Shown piece by piece: positions 19,024-29,501 of a stretch of 64,000 nt of DNA. The notes beneath the pieces are model-generated. The model saw nothing but the letters and a program-made list of their open reading frames with translations. It ran no database searches and had not been told where the DNA came from. The position numbers and the translations under genes are program-made. Source of the stretch: Roseovarius mucosus (GTDB lineage: Bacteria > Pseudomonadota > Alphaproteobacteria > Rhodobacterales > Rhodobacteraceae); the NCBI RefSeq assembly GCF_002080415.1, contig NZ_CP020474.1:1997501-2061500 (forward strand), read 5' to 3'. How positions within the stretch are numbered: the first letter of the stretch is position 1; every line of letters starts with the position of its first letter.

Positions 19024-20715
19024 TCAAACGTTAGCACCCGAGACCTTGGGATCGTTTGGATCGATTCGCGCTGCGGCAGCATCGCCGACATTGTCTATCC
19101 CACGCTCTTCGAGCAACGTGGTGAGCCAATTGGGGTCCATCTCTGGCACCGAGCTAAGCAGCAGATCAGTGTAGGGGTGGTGTGGCGGTGTGAACATCTC
19201 GTCCTTGGGGCCCTGCTCAACCACTTTGCCATGCTGCATCACCACCACCTCATCGGCGATGGAACGCACCGTTGCGAGATCATGGGTGATGAACATATAG
19301 GCCAGCCCCAACTCGTTCTGCAGCCGGTCGAGCAGGCGCAGGATACCTTCGGCCACAAGCTGATCAAGGGCCGATGTCACCTCGTCGCAGACGATAAAGG
19401 TTGGTTCCGCCGCAAGGGCGCGGGCAATACCGATCCGCTGCTTTTGGCCGCCAGACAATTCAGGCGGATAACGGTTGTAATATTGCGAGGGTTCCAACTC
19501 GATCAGATCGAGCAACTCGTCCACCCGGTTCTTAAGCGCGACCCCTTTGAGCCCCGAATAAAAGGCGGCCGGACGCCCGATGATCTCGGAAATCCGGACC
19601 TTGGGATTGAGCGCGGTATCCGCCATCTGATAGATCATCTGGCACTGGCGCAATTGATCCTTGGTGCGGTCCTTGTAGCTGGGTGGAAAGGGTTTGCCCT
19701 TGAACAACACTTCGCCCTTGGAGGGCGGCAAAAGACCTGTGATCACTCGCGCTGTTGTGGATTTACCCGAGCCGGATTCACCCACCACCGCAACGGTCAT
19801 GCCTTCATAAATGTCGAAACTGACATCATCCAGCACCTTGGCCCCGCCGGTGTAGGAGGCATCGACATTGCGCACTGAAATCAGGGGCACGCCATCCTTG
19901 GGGCGATGGCGTTGCGGGCTTTGAAAGCTGCGCACAGCCCAGAGGGATTTGGTATATTCTTCCTGCGGATTGTCGAGCATCTGCTTGGTGGGCGCTTCTT
20001 CGACCTCGCGCCCTTTGAGCAGCACCTTGATCGTGTCGGCCATCTGCGCCACCACGGCAAGGTCATGGGTGATGTAGATCGCGGCGGTGTTGAATTGATC
20101 GACGATGTCGCGAATCGCGGCCAAAACCTCGATCTGCGTGGTCACGTCGAGCGCGGTTGTGGGTTCATCAAAGATGATCAGATCAGGCCGACAGGACATG
20201 GCCATCGCGGTCATTGCACGCTGCAACTGCCCGCCAGAAACCTGATGCGGATAGCGAAATCCGATTTCCTTGGGGTTGGGCAGGCGCAACCTCTCATAGA
20301 GGTCCATGGCATCCTCTTGCGCCTCTAGCCGCTTTTTCAGACGGTATTGCAGCGGCGCTTCGGTGTGCTGGTCAATGATCTTGTGCGCCGGATTAAAGGA
20401 GGCCGCCGCCGATTGCGCCACATAGGCAATGCGCGAGCCGCGCAGCATGCGCCGCTCACCCTCGGAGGCGGTGGTCAGTTCCATCCCGTCGAACTCGATC
20501 GAACCGTTGGAAATGCGCGTGCCGTCGCGGGCATAGCCCATGCAGGCCGCGCCGATGGTCGATTTACCCGCACCCGATTCACCGATCAGGCCCATCACCT
20601 CGCCACGATGGAGGGTCAGGTCCACGCCCTTGATGATGTCCACCCAGGTTTCGTCGGAATAGCCCTGAATTTTCAGGTCGCGGATTTTCAGAAGTACGTC
20701 TTTGCTCTTGATCAT
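19024..20715 (-). CDS. Peptide-type ABC transporter ATP-binding protein, two fused ATPase domains
   Basis: 563 residues with two complete ABC domains in tandem. Domain 1 has Walker A GESGAGKST (43-51), signature SGGQLQR and the DEPTTALD site; domain 2 has GESGSGKST, LSGGQKQR and DEVTSALD. This joins the roles of the separate DppD and DppF subunits in one chain. It powers the importer whose permeases and binding protein lie directly upstream. Its start is four bases after the DppC-like stop. Confidence 0.93.
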   Translation of the reverse strand: MIKSKDVLLKIRDLKIQGYSDETWVDIIKGVDLTLHRGEVMGLIGESGAGKSTIGAACMGYARDGTRISNGSIEFDGMELTTASEGERRMLRGSRIAYVAQSAAASFNPAHKIIDQHTEAPLQYRLKKRLEAQEDAMDLYERLRLPNPKEIGFRYPHQVSGGQLQRAMTAMAMSCRPDLIIFDEPTTALDVTTQIEVLAAIRDIVDQFNTAAIYITHDLAVVAQMADTIKVLLKGREVEEAPTKQMLDNPQEEYTKSLWAVRSFQSPQRHRPKDGVPLISVRNVDASYTGGAKVLDDVSFDIYEGMTVAVVGESGSGKSTTARVITGLLPPSKGEVLFKGKPFPPSYKDRTKDQLRQCQMIYQMADTALNPKVRISEIIGRPAAFYSGLKGVALKNRVDELLDLIELEPSQYYNRYPPELSGGQKQRIGIARALAAEPTFIVCDEVTSALDQLVAEGILRLLDRLQNELGLAYMFITHDLATVRSIADEVVVMQHGKVVEQGPKDEMFTPPHHPYTDLLLSSVPEMDPNWLTTLLEERGIDNVGDAAAARIDPNDPKVSGANV

Positions 20716-20719
20716 GGGG

Positions 20720-21958
20720 TCACACCTTCAGGCCGGAGGAACGGTAGAGCATCCAGTCCACCACGAAGTTAACCGCAACGGTCAGAAGCGCGATGGCCGC
20801 TGCGGGGATGAGCGGGGTGATATCGCCAAACGAGATCAGCGTTGCGTTTTCACGCACCATAGAGCCCCAGTCGGCGGTGGGCGGCTGAATGCCAAGCCCG
20901 AGGAAAGAAAGCCCCGCGATAAGCAAGAACACGAAGCAGAACTCAAGACCGAATTCCGCGATCAAAGGGGCCGTGGAATTGGGCAGAATCTCGCGGCGGA
21001 TGAGATACCATCTGCGTTCGCCGCGCAGTTTCGCGGCCTCGATGTAATCCATCACAACCACGTTGCCCGCCACCGCCCGCGTCAGGCGGAAAACGCGCGG
21101 GCTATAGATTACCGCGACCACAAGAATAAGGATGATCTCGGACGGGTTGAAGATCGTCAGCATAAAGCCGCCAAACAGTGCCGCGACCCCCGCAAGGATC
21201 GCAAGACCAATGACCCAGCCCATCAGGCTGCGCTCTGCAATTGCCGAGACGAGCAAAAGGCCCGTGATCCCGGTGAACGTCGAAAGCAACCAAAAGCTGG
21301 TGGTATCGTTCGCAAGGTCGCCACCAAAGATCGACAGCATCAGCAGGGCAAAGATCAGCGACGGAATCGACATGATCACATCCGAGGTCCGGGCTAGGAA
21401 TTGGTCGAACCAGCCACCCGAGGTTGCGGCCATGAGACCGGCGAGCGCCCCCAGAAGAAACGCCATGACCGTGCCCGCCAGTGCCAGTGCCACTGTGTTG
21501 CGCGCGCCATAGACCAGCCGGCTAAAGATGTCGCGGCCCAGTTGATCTGCACCAAGCAGCATATTTGCATCCGCCGGGGCAAAGGCCGAGGTAATAACCT
21601 CTGCCTCGCCATGGGGCGCGATGAGCGGGGCAAAGATCCCAGCGACGGCAACGGTAAAGATCACAAACATGCCAAAAGCCGCCGTGAGCGGCGCCGTGCG
21701 CAATTCCTTGGCAAGGTTCTTGGACGCTATCGCGACCAGAAACTCGCGGAAGGCATAGGAAACCATGGCCGAAAGGGCCAAGAGCCCCGCGAGAATGGCC
21801 ACGATGCGAAGAGCCGAAACGCCGCCGATGATGCCCAGAACAAAGGAGACCAACGTCAGGGAAAAGAGCAGCAAAAAGGCCGACCGCTTGTTGAAATAGG
21901 CTGCAACGCAGGATGCACCGAGCAACAGGGTATAGTAGGCGATGACGAATACACTCAT
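20720..21958 (-). CDS. DppC-like ABC permease, enlarged
   Basis: 412 residues, over 100 longer than usual for this subunit. The core binding-protein-dependent permease is recognisable, with an EAAKLRGERRW coupling helix near 316-326 that contacts the ATPase. The extra length is an N-terminal hydrophobic block of about 90 residues (three membrane segments) and an insert of about 60 residues with two more segments just before the coupling helix region. It lies 12 bases after the DppB-like stop. Confidence 0.85.
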   Translation of the reverse strand: MSVFVIAYYTLLLGASCVAAYFNKRSAFLLLFSLTLVSFVLGIIGGVSALRIVAILAGLLALSAMVSYAFREFLVAIASKNLAKELRTAPLTAAFGMFVIFTVAVAGIFAPLIAPHGEAEVITSAFAPADANMLLGADQLGRDIFSRLVYGARNTVALALAGTVMAFLLGALAGLMAATSGGWFDQFLARTSDVIMSIPSLIFALLMLSIFGGDLANDTTSFWLLSTFTGITGLLLVSAIAERSLMGWVIGLAILAGVAALFGGFMLTIFNPSEIILILVVAVIYSPRVFRLTRAVAGNVVVMDYIEAAKLRGERRWYLIRREILPNSTAPLIAEFGLEFCFVFLLIAGLSFLGLGIQPPTADWGSMVRENATLISFGDITPLIPAAAIALLTVAVNFVVDWMLYRSSGLKV

Positions 21959-21970
21959 ATCTCTAGACCC

Positions 21971-22927
21971 TTACTTCGGATGCCGCAGGCGCGGATTGGT
22001 CAGGATTGAGCCCACATCCGCTGCGAGGTTGAGAAGGATGAAGGTCGCGGCAAAGATCAGGCAACACGCCTGAACCACGGGGAAATCCCGTTTGCTGACC
22101 GCATCGACCAGCGCCTGACCAATGCCCGGATAGACAAAGACAACCTCAACCAGCACCACGCCGGTGATGAGATAAGCCAGGTTGAGCGCCACCACGTTGA
22201 TGATCGGAGCCCAAGCATTGGGCAGGGCATGTTTGACAATGACCTTCCAGGGGGGCGCACCCTTGAGGCGGGCCATTTCGATATAGGGCGACGCCAAAAG
22301 GTTGATGATCGCCGCGCGGGTCATCCGCATCATATGCGCAGTCACAACCAGAACGAGGGTCAGCGCCGGCAGGAATGTGCGGTAGAGCAGGTCACCAAAG
22401 CTCATGTCATTGCTGAGGCTGGCGATGGCGGGAAACATGCCCGTCTTGACCGCGAGATAAAGAATAAGAATGTAGCCCAAAAAGAACTCTGGGCTTGAAA
22501 TCGAGGTGAGCGTCGCAACATTCGCCACCCGGTCAAAGATCGAGTTGCGCAGAAGCGCCACAAGGACACCCAGCACGATGGAAATCGGCACGGCAATCGC
22601 GGCGGCGTAGGCGGCGAGAAAAAGCGTATTGGCAAAGCGCTCGCCAATCGTTTCGGCCACGCTGGCCCCCGTCACGATGGAATTGCCGAAATCGAGCATC
22701 ACCGCCCCAGAGAGCCAATGCAGATAGCGAATGATTGCGGGCTGATCGAGGCCCATTTCCTTGCGCAGTGCCGCCAGATTCTCGGGCGTTGCGCCCTGTC
22801 CCAGCACCGCCTGCGCAATGTCGCCGGGCAAAAGCTCGACCATAAAAAATATGATCACGGATATGACCAGTAGAATGATCAATCCCAATCCGAGCCGTTT
22901 TGCGACGAGCCCAAGGATATCCCCCAT
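21971..22927 (-). CDS. DppB-like ABC permease
   Basis: 318 residues with the usual six membrane segments and the family N-terminus (GLGLIILLVISVIIFFMVELLPGD). The coupling helix EMARLKGAPPW (about 241-251) matches the normal EAA loop. It forms the inner-membrane channel with the DppC-like protein. It follows the binding-protein gene by about 200 bases that contain a terminator-like hairpin, which would give the binding protein higher expression. Confidence 0.92.
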   Translation of the reverse strand: MGDILGLVAKRLGLGLIILLVISVIIFFMVELLPGDIAQAVLGQGATPENLAALRKEMGLDQPAIIRYLHWLSGAVMLDFGNSIVTGASVAETIGERFANTLFLAAYAAAIAVPISIVLGVLVALLRNSIFDRVANVATLTSISSPEFFLGYILILYLAVKTGMFPAIASLSNDMSFGDLLYRTFLPALTLVLVVTAHMMRMTRAAIINLLASPYIEMARLKGAPPWKVIVKHALPNAWAPIINVVALNLAYLITGVVLVEVVFVYPGIGQALVDAVSKRDFPVVQACCLIFAATFILLNLAADVGSILTNPRLRHPK

Positions 22928-23089
22928 CTTTCCCTCCTGCTGTTTTTGCCTTTCGCCTTGTCACGTGGCGCGGCCTTTATGGCTTAGGCTAACAGTGTTT
23001 TGGGTCTCGGCGGAAAATATTTCCGCATCAGACCCATCGCAGTGACGCAAAATGCCGAAGCGGGCTTGCCCAGGCTTCGGTGGCTGAAA

Positions 23090-23113
23090 ACCCGGCACCC
23101 TATGGTGCCGGGT
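23090..23113 (-). terminator. Terminator/attenuator after the ABC binding-protein gene
   Basis: A perfect 10-bp stem (23090-23099 with 23104-23113) has a 4-base loop. In the minus orientation the stem is followed directly by TTTT. It lies 13 bases beyond the binding-protein stop and before dppB, so it probably lowers permease expression by partial termination. Confidence 0.75.
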
Positions 23114-23126
23114 CTTGAAAGTGGCG

Positions 23127-24737
23127 TCAGGCCTCAAACCACCAGCGGCTTGCGGCGCGTGCGCCATCACAGCCCCAGCTTGCCGCAACCTGTTCCGGGC
23201 GCTTGACGCCCTTGCCGCGCGCATAGACCCAGTTGTTGAAGAACGGAAGAAGGGTGCCACCGTCGTCGCGCATCAAAAGGCACATCTCACGATACATCTC
23301 GGCGCGCAGGGTCTGATCCAGTTCGGCCTTGGCCTTGAGCAGCAATTCGTTGAAGCGCTCGTTCTGCCAACGGCTTTCGTTCCAGGCGGCATCGTTCTTG
23401 TAGGCCAGCGTAAACATAACGTCGGGCGTCGGGCGTGCGCCCCAAGACACGGCGCTGAACGGCTTTTTCAGCCAGACATCAGAATAATAGCCATCGCTTG
23501 GCTCGCGCACGACCTTGATGTCGATCCCTGCCGCCTTGGCCTGTTCGGCATAGAGCACGCACATATCAACCGCGCCCGTATAGACGCTCTCGGCCACCGA
23601 GAGATTGACAGAAAGCCCCTCTTGCCCTGCCTCCTTAAGCAGCGATTTGGCCTGATCCGGATCATATTCCCGCTGCGGGATATCCTCGGGCCAATAGGGC
23701 TGGACCGGCGAAAGATGGAAATCGTTGCCCTTGGTCGCGGCGCCAAAAGCAATCTTTTCGATAATTTCATCCCGGTTCATCGCAAGTTTCAGCGCGGTGC
23801 GCACGCGCACATCGCTAAAGGGTGCCGTGTCGCAGAACATCGGCATCGTGATTGCGCCGCCAGAGGGGATGTTGTCGACCGATATGTCGGGATTGCGCTG
23901 CAAGAGCGCCAGCGTCTTAAGCTCGATCAGCGACACGCAATCCACATCCCCCGTCACTAGCGCAGTTTGGCGTGCATTGGGATCGTTGAGGACGATCATC
24001 GTTACCTTGTCAAAATAGGCACCATCGCCGTGCCAGCCATCGTGGCGCGTCAATTCCCAGCGAATGCCGAATTCGCCAGAGTCGATCTTGTAGGGGCCAG
24101 AGCCGTCACCCGACTGCCAATCAATCGTACCATCGCCATTCGAGGGACAGATCGCAAAGTGATAGTCGGTCATGAGCCAAGGCAAATCGGCATTGCCACG
24201 GGCAAGGCTGATTGTAACCGTGTGGTCGCCATCAGCGGTGATGTCGGTCACATCCGTTAAAAGCGCCTTAGCGGCCGAGGTCGAGGCGTCGCCCCGGTGA
24301 TGATTGAGGCTGTCGATCACATCCTGCGCCGTGACCGGCTTGCCGCTATGAAAGGCAGCATCTGGGTTAAGCGTGAAGGTCCACTGCATGGCGTCCGGCG
24401 TCGCCTCCCATCCGGTGGCCAAATCGCTACCAAGGGAGTTGTCCGGCTCAATCAGGGTCAGATAGCTGCGATGTGTGTGGGCCAAAAAGATCATCTGACG
24501 GGTCACATACGTCCCCGGATCATGGGTGTCCGAGGTGTTGCCATCGTGAATGCCCCATCGGAATGTGCCGCCCGGTGTCGGGTTGGCGGCGGCGGATGTG
24601 CCCCAAAGGCCGGTCGCGGCAGAGGCGGTCAGACCCGCAGCAGAGGCAAAATGCAGGAACGACCGGCGAGAGATTGCGCCGGTGCAAGCAGCCTGCGCAA
24701 GCCGGTCCAGAAGGACTTGATCAATATTCTTTTTCAT
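23127..24737 (-). CDS. Family-5 ABC substrate-binding protein with Tat signal
   Basis: 536 residues. The leader has a twin-arginine motif SRRSFLHFA (23-31) followed by a hydrophobic stretch and an Ala-rich cleavage region, so it is probably exported folded. The mature part is a dipeptide/oligopeptide-type binding protein (FRWGIHDG start, LNPDAAFHSGKPVTAQDV near the family signature). It delivers substrate to the permeases downstream. A peptide or small glycan ligand is likely but cannot be specified. Confidence 0.92.
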   Translation of the reverse strand: MKKNIDQVLLDRLAQAACTGAISRRSFLHFASAAGLTASAATGLWGTSAAANPTPGGTFRWGIHDGNTSDTHDPGTYVTRQMIFLAHTHRSYLTLIEPDNSLGSDLATGWEATPDAMQWTFTLNPDAAFHSGKPVTAQDVIDSLNHHRGDASTSAAKALLTDVTDITADGDHTVTISLARGNADLPWLMTDYHFAICPSNGDGTIDWQSGDGSGPYKIDSGEFGIRWELTRHDGWHGDGAYFDKVTMIVLNDPNARQTALVTGDVDCVSLIELKTLALLQRNPDISVDNIPSGGAITMPMFCDTAPFSDVRVRTALKLAMNRDEIIEKIAFGAATKGNDFHLSPVQPYWPEDIPQREYDPDQAKSLLKEAGQEGLSVNLSVAESVYTGAVDMCVLYAEQAKAAGIDIKVVREPSDGYYSDVWLKKPFSAVSWGARPTPDVMFTLAYKNDAAWNESRWQNERFNELLLKAKAELDQTLRAEMYREMCLLMRDDGGTLLPFFNNWVYARGKGVKRPEQVAASWGCDGARAASRWWFEA

Positions 24738-24942
24738 AGGGTTTCCCTGTCTTGTTTTGTTTCTTGGATTTGCGAAGACGCGACATCAGCCCATCCAGAA
24801 ACCTTGGGTTTCGGAGGGTCAACAAGGATGCACAAAAGCGACATTCTTATAACAAAACACGAAACGCGGCGCGTTTCCAGACCTTAATCGCACCCTGCCT
24901 GTAGATAAAAAGGTCATAAATTCTGAGGTTTTATTGGTTTCC

Positions 24943-26253
24943 TCAGGTGCGACGCAGACGGAGCTTGGCGAAATACTCGAGTCGTTTTTTGAGCTCTCGT
25001 TCGTAACCGCGCTCGACCGGTTGATAGAGAACCGGGCGTTTCATGCCATCCGGAAAGTAGTTCTGGCCAGAGAAACCATCCTCGGCGTCATGGTCGTAGG
25101 CATAGCCCTCTCCGTAGCCCTGTTCCTTCATCAACCGGGTGGGAGCGTTGAGAATATGCTTTGGCGGCGGCGCGCTCCCGGTCTTTTTCGCCTCGCGCAG
25201 CGCGGCCTTGTAGGCTGCGTAACCTGCGTTCGATTTGGGTGCGAGCGCGAGATAGGCCACCGCCTGACCCAATGCTAATTCGCCTTCGGGGCTGCCGATC
25301 CGCTCATAGGTTTCCCAAGCATGCAGGCAGATGGATTGCGCTTGCGGATCGGCGAGGCCAATATCCTCGATCGCCATGCGCAGAATGCGCCGTGCAAGAT
25401 AGCGCGGGTCCTCGCCCCCTGTCAGCATGCGCGCCAGCCAGTAGAGCGCTGCATCCGGGTCCGATCCACGCACGGATTTATGCAGCGCAGAGATGAGGTT
25501 GTAATGTTCATCTCCCGACTTGTCATATTTGGCGGCGCGCTTCATCAGGCGCGTGGCCAGAGCGGCGCTGTCCAGCTTGCCTTCGACTTTCCACGCGGCG
25601 ACTTGTTCAATCAGATTGAGAAGCGCGCGCCCATCCCCATCGGCCATGTCAAGCAGCGCCTCTCGCGCCGGACCGTCGAGCGGCAAGGCGCGGCCCAACT
25701 CTTGTTCGGCGCGCTGTGCGAGGCGTTCCATATCTGCCAGAGTGAGGCGCGTCAGCACCAAAACTTGCGCGCGGCTGAGCAGCGCGGCGTTCAACTCGAA
25801 ACTCGGGTTCTCCGTCGTGGCACCAACCAATAGGATCGTGCCATCCTCCATATGCGGAAGGAACCCGTCCTGCTGCGCCTTGTTGAAGCGGTGGATTTCA
25901 TCGACGAAAAGCAGCGTGCCACGGCCCTGAGTGCGGCGATGCTTTGCCTCGTCGAACACTTTGCGCAGGTCTGGAACGCCGGTGAAAATGGCGCTGATCT
26001 GAACAAAATGCAGGTCCGTCTCATCCGCCAAGAGCCGGGCAATGGTGGTCTTGCCCACACCGGGTGGGCCCCAGAACACCAGCGACGAAAGGCTTCCCGA
26101 GGCGAGCATCACCCCAAGCGGGGCCTCAGGGCCAAGCACCTGTTCCTGTCCGATCACATCCACCAGACGGCGCGGCCGGAGCCTGTCTGCCAGCGGACGG
26201 GGGCCAGTATCCGGGCGAGGCGTAGCGCCGCTATCGAAAAGATCTGCCACCAC
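24943..26253 (-). CDS. rarA: Replication-associated recombination protein A (RarA/MgsA)
   Basis: 436-residue AAA+ ATPase with Walker [10 protein letters not shown] (60-68), Walker [11 protein letters not shown] and the conserved C-terminal oligomerisation domain with YLARR and [19 protein letters not shown]. It acts at stalled replication forks. The start is GTG, either at 26253, directly after the protease stop codon, or one codon in (26250); the two genes are cotranscribed, as is usual in Rhodobacterales. Confidence 0.95.
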   Translation of the reverse strand: MVADLFDSGATPRPDTGPRPLADRLRPRRLVDVIGQEQVLGPEAPLGVMLASGSLSSLVFWGPPGVGKTTIARLLADETDLHFVQISAIFTGVPDLRKVFDEAKHRRTQGRGTLLFVDEIHRFNKAQQDGFLPHMEDGTILLVGATTENPSFELNAALLSRAQVLVLTRLTLADMERLAQRAEQELGRALPLDGPAREALLDMADGDGRALLNLIEQVAAWKVEGKLDSAALATRLMKRAAKYDKSGDEHYNLISALHKSVRGSDPDAALYWLARMLTGGEDPRYLARRILRMAIEDIGLADPQAQSICLHAWETYERIGSPEGELALGQAVAYLALAPKSNAGYAAYKAALREAKKTGSAPPPKHILNAPTRLMKEQGYGEGYAYDHDAEDGFSGQNYFPDGMKRPVLYQPVERGYERELKKRLEYFAKLRLRRT

Positions 26254-27630
26254 TTAGATCCTAAACCGCAGCGCCATGCGCCGCCCATCCCGCAAGACAT
26301 CGAGGCTAAGGGTGGTCATCGCCTCTTCCAGCGCGTCCTTTGCGGCACGGCTGGTGCCGATGGGCACGCCGTTGACCGCGCGGAGAATGTCGCCGGGCCG
26401 CAATCCGGCCCGCGCGCCAAATGGGCCGGGATCTTCCACCAACGCGCCCTCTGACATCAGCGGCAGCCGATATTGATCAATCACGACCGGATTGATGGTC
26501 ACAAGGGTCAGTTGCGGGATTGCGGCGCGCGGACCAGTTTCCAAAGGGTCGCGCGGCGGGCTGTCGGGCGCGGCGATCATCGCAATCTCGATTTCCTGCT
26601 CTGTCCCCCCACGCAGGCGGGTAATATTGGTCGTTGACCCAATACCAGCGACTGACATGCGATAGATCACCTCGGCCGGGCTGTTGACGGGCTGGCCACC
26701 GACACGGGTGATCACATCGCCGGGGCGAATATCAGCGGCAAAGCTGCTTTGGGGATGTACCTCGGAAATCACGACACCATCAGGGCGGGCGATACCCAGC
26801 CCCTCGGCCATGTCGGGCGTCACGGGCTGGCCCCCCAGACCGGCCCAAGGCCGCTCAAACTCCGTTTTGCCCGCGCGTGCCTGTGCCACGAATTGCGCCA
26901 CAAGGCCGGCGGGGATTGCGAAGCCGATGCCGTTCGAACCGCCTGAGCGCGACAGGATCGCCGTGTTGATGCCGATAAGGTCGCCGTTCACATCGACCAG
27001 CGCCCCGCCGGAATTACCCGGATTGATCGGCGCGTCAGTCTGGATGAAGTAGCCGCGCGCATTGCCCGTAGCCGTGCCCGACCGCGCAAGACCCGAGACT
27101 ATGCCGCTTGAAACGGTCTGGCCCACACCAAACGGGTTGCCGATGGCCAATACCAATTCGCCCACTTGAACGGTGTCACTGTCGCGCAGGGTCAGGGCAG
27201 GCAGACTTGGGGCATTCTCGACCTGCAACAGCGCCAAATCCGCCTCTTCATCGGCCAAAAGGACGCGGGCGGCATATTCACGGCGGTCGTTCAATACCAC
27301 GCGGATATCCGTAGCCTCTCCCACAACATGATAGTTTGATACGACGATACCATCCGCCGAGAGGATCACGCCAGAGCCCAAGGAATTTTGCACACGTGGG
27401 CGGGTGCTGCCGAAATCGTTGAAGAAGCGCTCAAAAAACGGATCTCCACGAAATGGGCTGCGGCGTGCCTCGACGATGCGACTGGCATAGATATTGACCA
27501 CCGCCGGAGCGGCCTCTTGCACCACCGGAGCAAAGCCGAGCTGGATTTCAACCTGCGAGGTTGGCACGCGGGTTTCGGCGCGCGGCAAGCCGGGAAGGGC
27601 CAACAGAACAAGGCAGAGAAAGCGGAACAT
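26254..27630 (-). CDS. Do-like (DegP/DegQ) periplasmic serine protease
   Basis: 458 residues: signal peptide (about 1-18), a trypsin-like domain with the triad His (SNYHVVG), Asp (EADLALLQ) and Ser (GNSGGALVD), and two C-terminal PDZ domains (GLGIARPDGVV... and GARAGLRPGDILRAVNG). It degrades or chaperones misfolded envelope proteins. The ATG at 27630 with a GGAG site was chosen over an upstream frame extension lacking a signal sequence. Its gene ends where rarA starts. Confidence 0.93.
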   Translation of the reverse strand: MFRFLCLVLLALPGLPRAETRVPTSQVEIQLGFAPVVQEAAPAVVNIYASRIVEARRSPFRGDPFFERFFNDFGSTRPRVQNSLGSGVILSADGIVVSNYHVVGEATDIRVVLNDRREYAARVLLADEEADLALLQVENAPSLPALTLRDSDTVQVGELVLAIGNPFGVGQTVSSGIVSGLARSGTATGNARGYFIQTDAPINPGNSGGALVDVNGDLIGINTAILSRSGGSNGIGFAIPAGLVAQFVAQARAGKTEFERPWAGLGGQPVTPDMAEGLGIARPDGVVISEVHPQSSFAADIRPGDVITRVGGQPVNSPAEVIYRMSVAGIGSTTNITRLRGGTEQEIEIAMIAAPDSPPRDPLETGPRAAIPQLTLVTINPVVIDQYRLPLMSEGALVEDPGPFGARAGLRPGDILRAVNGVPIGTSRAAKDALEEAMTTLSLDVLRDGRRMALRFRI

Positions 27631-27740
27631 GACAGGCTCCCCAAGGATTTTCTTGGCCTTTGAGATATGCTGGGAGTGACGCGGCAATGCAAGGCTTTGC
27701 GGCGCCTAGTGGTGGTATGTTCCCGATGCCAAACATGCAA

Positions 27741-27766
27741 AACCCCCGCCCGTGAGGGCGGGGGTT
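27741..27766 (-). terminator. Intrinsic terminator of the rplO-rplQ operon
   Basis: A perfect 11-bp stem (27741-27751 with 27756-27766) has a 4-base loop. In the minus orientation it runs into TTTT. It lies 30 bases after the rplQ stop. Confidence 0.9.
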
Positions 27767-27796
27767 AATCTGTAACCATCTGAAATGGTTATGATC

Positions 27797-28219
27797 TTAT
27801 TCGTCGTCTGCCATCTCAAAGGCGGCATTGCGGGCCTTGTCCGATGCACCTTTGGCATCAACGTCACGGTCCACGAATTCGATGATCGCCATCGGTGCCA
27901 TGTCACCATAACGGAAGCCAGCCTTGAGCACACGGACGTAGCCGCCCTGACGGTCCTTGTAGCGGGGTCCGAGAATGTCGAACAGCTTGGCCACATAAGC
28001 GTCTTGCTTGAGTTGGCTTGCGGCCTGACGGCGGGCGTGCAGGTCGCCACGCTTGCCCAAAGTGATCAGCTTTTCGATGATCGGGCGCAGTTCCTTGGCC
28101 TTGGGCAGGGTGGTCTTGATCTGCTCATGTTCGATAAGCGAGCCAGCCATATTCGCCCAAAGCGCCTTGCGGTGCTCATGGGTGCGGTTCAGGCGGCGGT
28201 AGCCTCTTGCGTGACGCAT
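27797..28219 (-). CDS. rplQ: 50S ribosomal protein L17
   Basis: 140 residues with the invariant start [20 protein letters not shown], full family length with a short acidic C-terminal tail. It is a structural protein of the large subunit and the last gene of the alpha operon, followed by the terminator at 27741. Confidence 0.98.
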   Translation of the reverse strand: MRHARGYRRLNRTHEHRKALWANMAGSLIEHEQIKTTLPKAKELRPIIEKLITLGKRGDLHARRQAASQLKQDAYVAKLFDILGPRYKDRQGGYVRVLKAGFRYGDMAPMAIIEFVDRDVDAKGASDKARNAAFEMADDE

Positions 28220-28323
28220 TTTCTATCTCCTTAGCGTGTTTTGCTTTGTCCGGCGGTCTGATGCGTGTCAGCCGCTCTCCTTGGGGCATTGGCCCGTATT
28301 TTCCCCGGCATTCCGGGCATTAC

Positions 28324-28353
28324 CCCACCCTACGAAGCTCTCCGTAGGGTGGG
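28324..28353. repeat. Stem-loop between rpoA and rplQ
   Basis: An 11-bp perfect stem (28324-28334 with 28343-28353) has an 8-base loop, located 17 bases past the rpoA stop. There is no T-run in either direction, so it may be an mRNA-stabilising or processing hairpin rather than a terminator. Confidence 0.5.
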
Positions 28354-28370
28354 TGTATCGCACGCGTATA

Positions 28371-29387
28371 TCAGAACGCGTCTTCGAACTTCTTGGCGAG
28401 GTCCTCGATATTGTCTGGCGGCCAATCCTCGACATCCATGCCAAGGTGCAGGCCCATGCCCGAGAGCACTTCCTTGATCTCGTTGAGCGACTTGCGGCCA
28501 AAGTTCGGCGTGCGCAGCATCTCGGCTTCGGTCTTTTGGATCAGATCGCCGATGTAAACGATGTTGTCGTTCTTGAGGCAGTTGGCAGAACGGACCGACA
28601 ATTCCAACTCGTCCACTTTCTTGAGCAGGAGCGGGTTGAATTCGAGACCGTCATCGTCATCCTGACGGCTGGCCGACTCGGGTTCGTCGAAGTTCACGAA
28701 GATCGACAGTTGATCCTGCAGGATGCGCGCGGCATAGGCCACGGCATCATCCGGGGTGATCGATCCGTCGGTTTCGATTTTCATCGTCAGCTTATCATAG
28801 TCCAGAACCTGACCTTCGCGGGTCGGTTGAACCTCATAGCTGACGCGCGAGATCGGCGAATAGATGGCGTCGATCGGAATAAGGCCGATAGGCGCATCTT
28901 CAGGCTTATTCTTGTCAGCCGACACATAGCCCTTACCCTGATTCACGGTCAGTTCCATGAAGAGGTCAGCGCCTTCGTCGAGGTGGCAGATCACATGATC
29001 CTTGTTGAGAATCTCGATACCCGCGCTGTCAGAGATGTCACCGGCAGTGACAACGCCCGGACCCTTGGCATTGACCGAAAGACGCTTGGGCCCTTCGACT
29101 TCCATGCGGATCGCAACACCCTTGAGGTTGAGAACGATGTCGGTCACGTCTTCGCGGACACCGGCCACCGAGGAGAACTCGTGCAGCACGTTGTCGATCT
29201 GCACGGCGGTGATGGCCGCACCTTGCAGCGAAGACAGAAGAACGCGGCGCAGCGCGTTACCCAGCGTGAGACCAAAGCCGCGCTCGAGCGGCTCGGCGAT
29301 CAGAACCGCCTGACGCAGCGGGTCATTGCCGGGTTTTACTTCAAGCTGTGTCGGCTTGATCAATTCAGCCCAATTCTTGTGGATCAT
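28371..29387 (-). CDS. rpoA: RNA polymerase alpha subunit
   Basis: 338 residues, standard length. The N-terminal assembly domain ([21 protein letters not shown] at 37-57) and the C-terminal domain that contacts UP elements and activators ([33 protein letters not shown]) are both intact. The ATG at 29387 matches the family start ([10 protein letters not shown]). It sits between rpsK and rplQ as in most bacteria. Confidence 0.98.
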   Translation of the reverse strand: MIHKNWAELIKPTQLEVKPGNDPLRQAVLIAEPLERGFGLTLGNALRRVLLSSLQGAAITAVQIDNVLHEFSSVAGVREDVTDIVLNLKGVAIRMEVEGPKRLSVNAKGPGVVTAGDISDSAGIEILNKDHVICHLDEGADLFMELTVNQGKGYVSADKNKPEDAPIGLIPIDAIYSPISRVSYEVQPTREGQVLDYDKLTMKIETDGSITPDDAVAYAARILQDQLSIFVNFDEPESASRQDDDDGLEFNPLLLKKVDELELSVRSANCLKNDNIVYIGDLIQKTEAEMLRTPNFGRKSLNEIKEVLSGMGLHLGMDVEDWPPDNIEDLAKKFEDAF

Positions 29388-29501
29388 GCGTCCCTCCATT
29401 CTTGCCCTGTTCCCATGTCCAAAGGTTCAGAGCGCCCGAGGATGTAAAATGACGAAAGCGGGACCGCGCCAAGGCGCGGCCCCACCAAGAGATGTATCGG
29501 A

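Noticed and set aside
28236..29447. 403-codon plus-strand frame over rpoA
   Set aside because: Antisense to rpoA, no domain.
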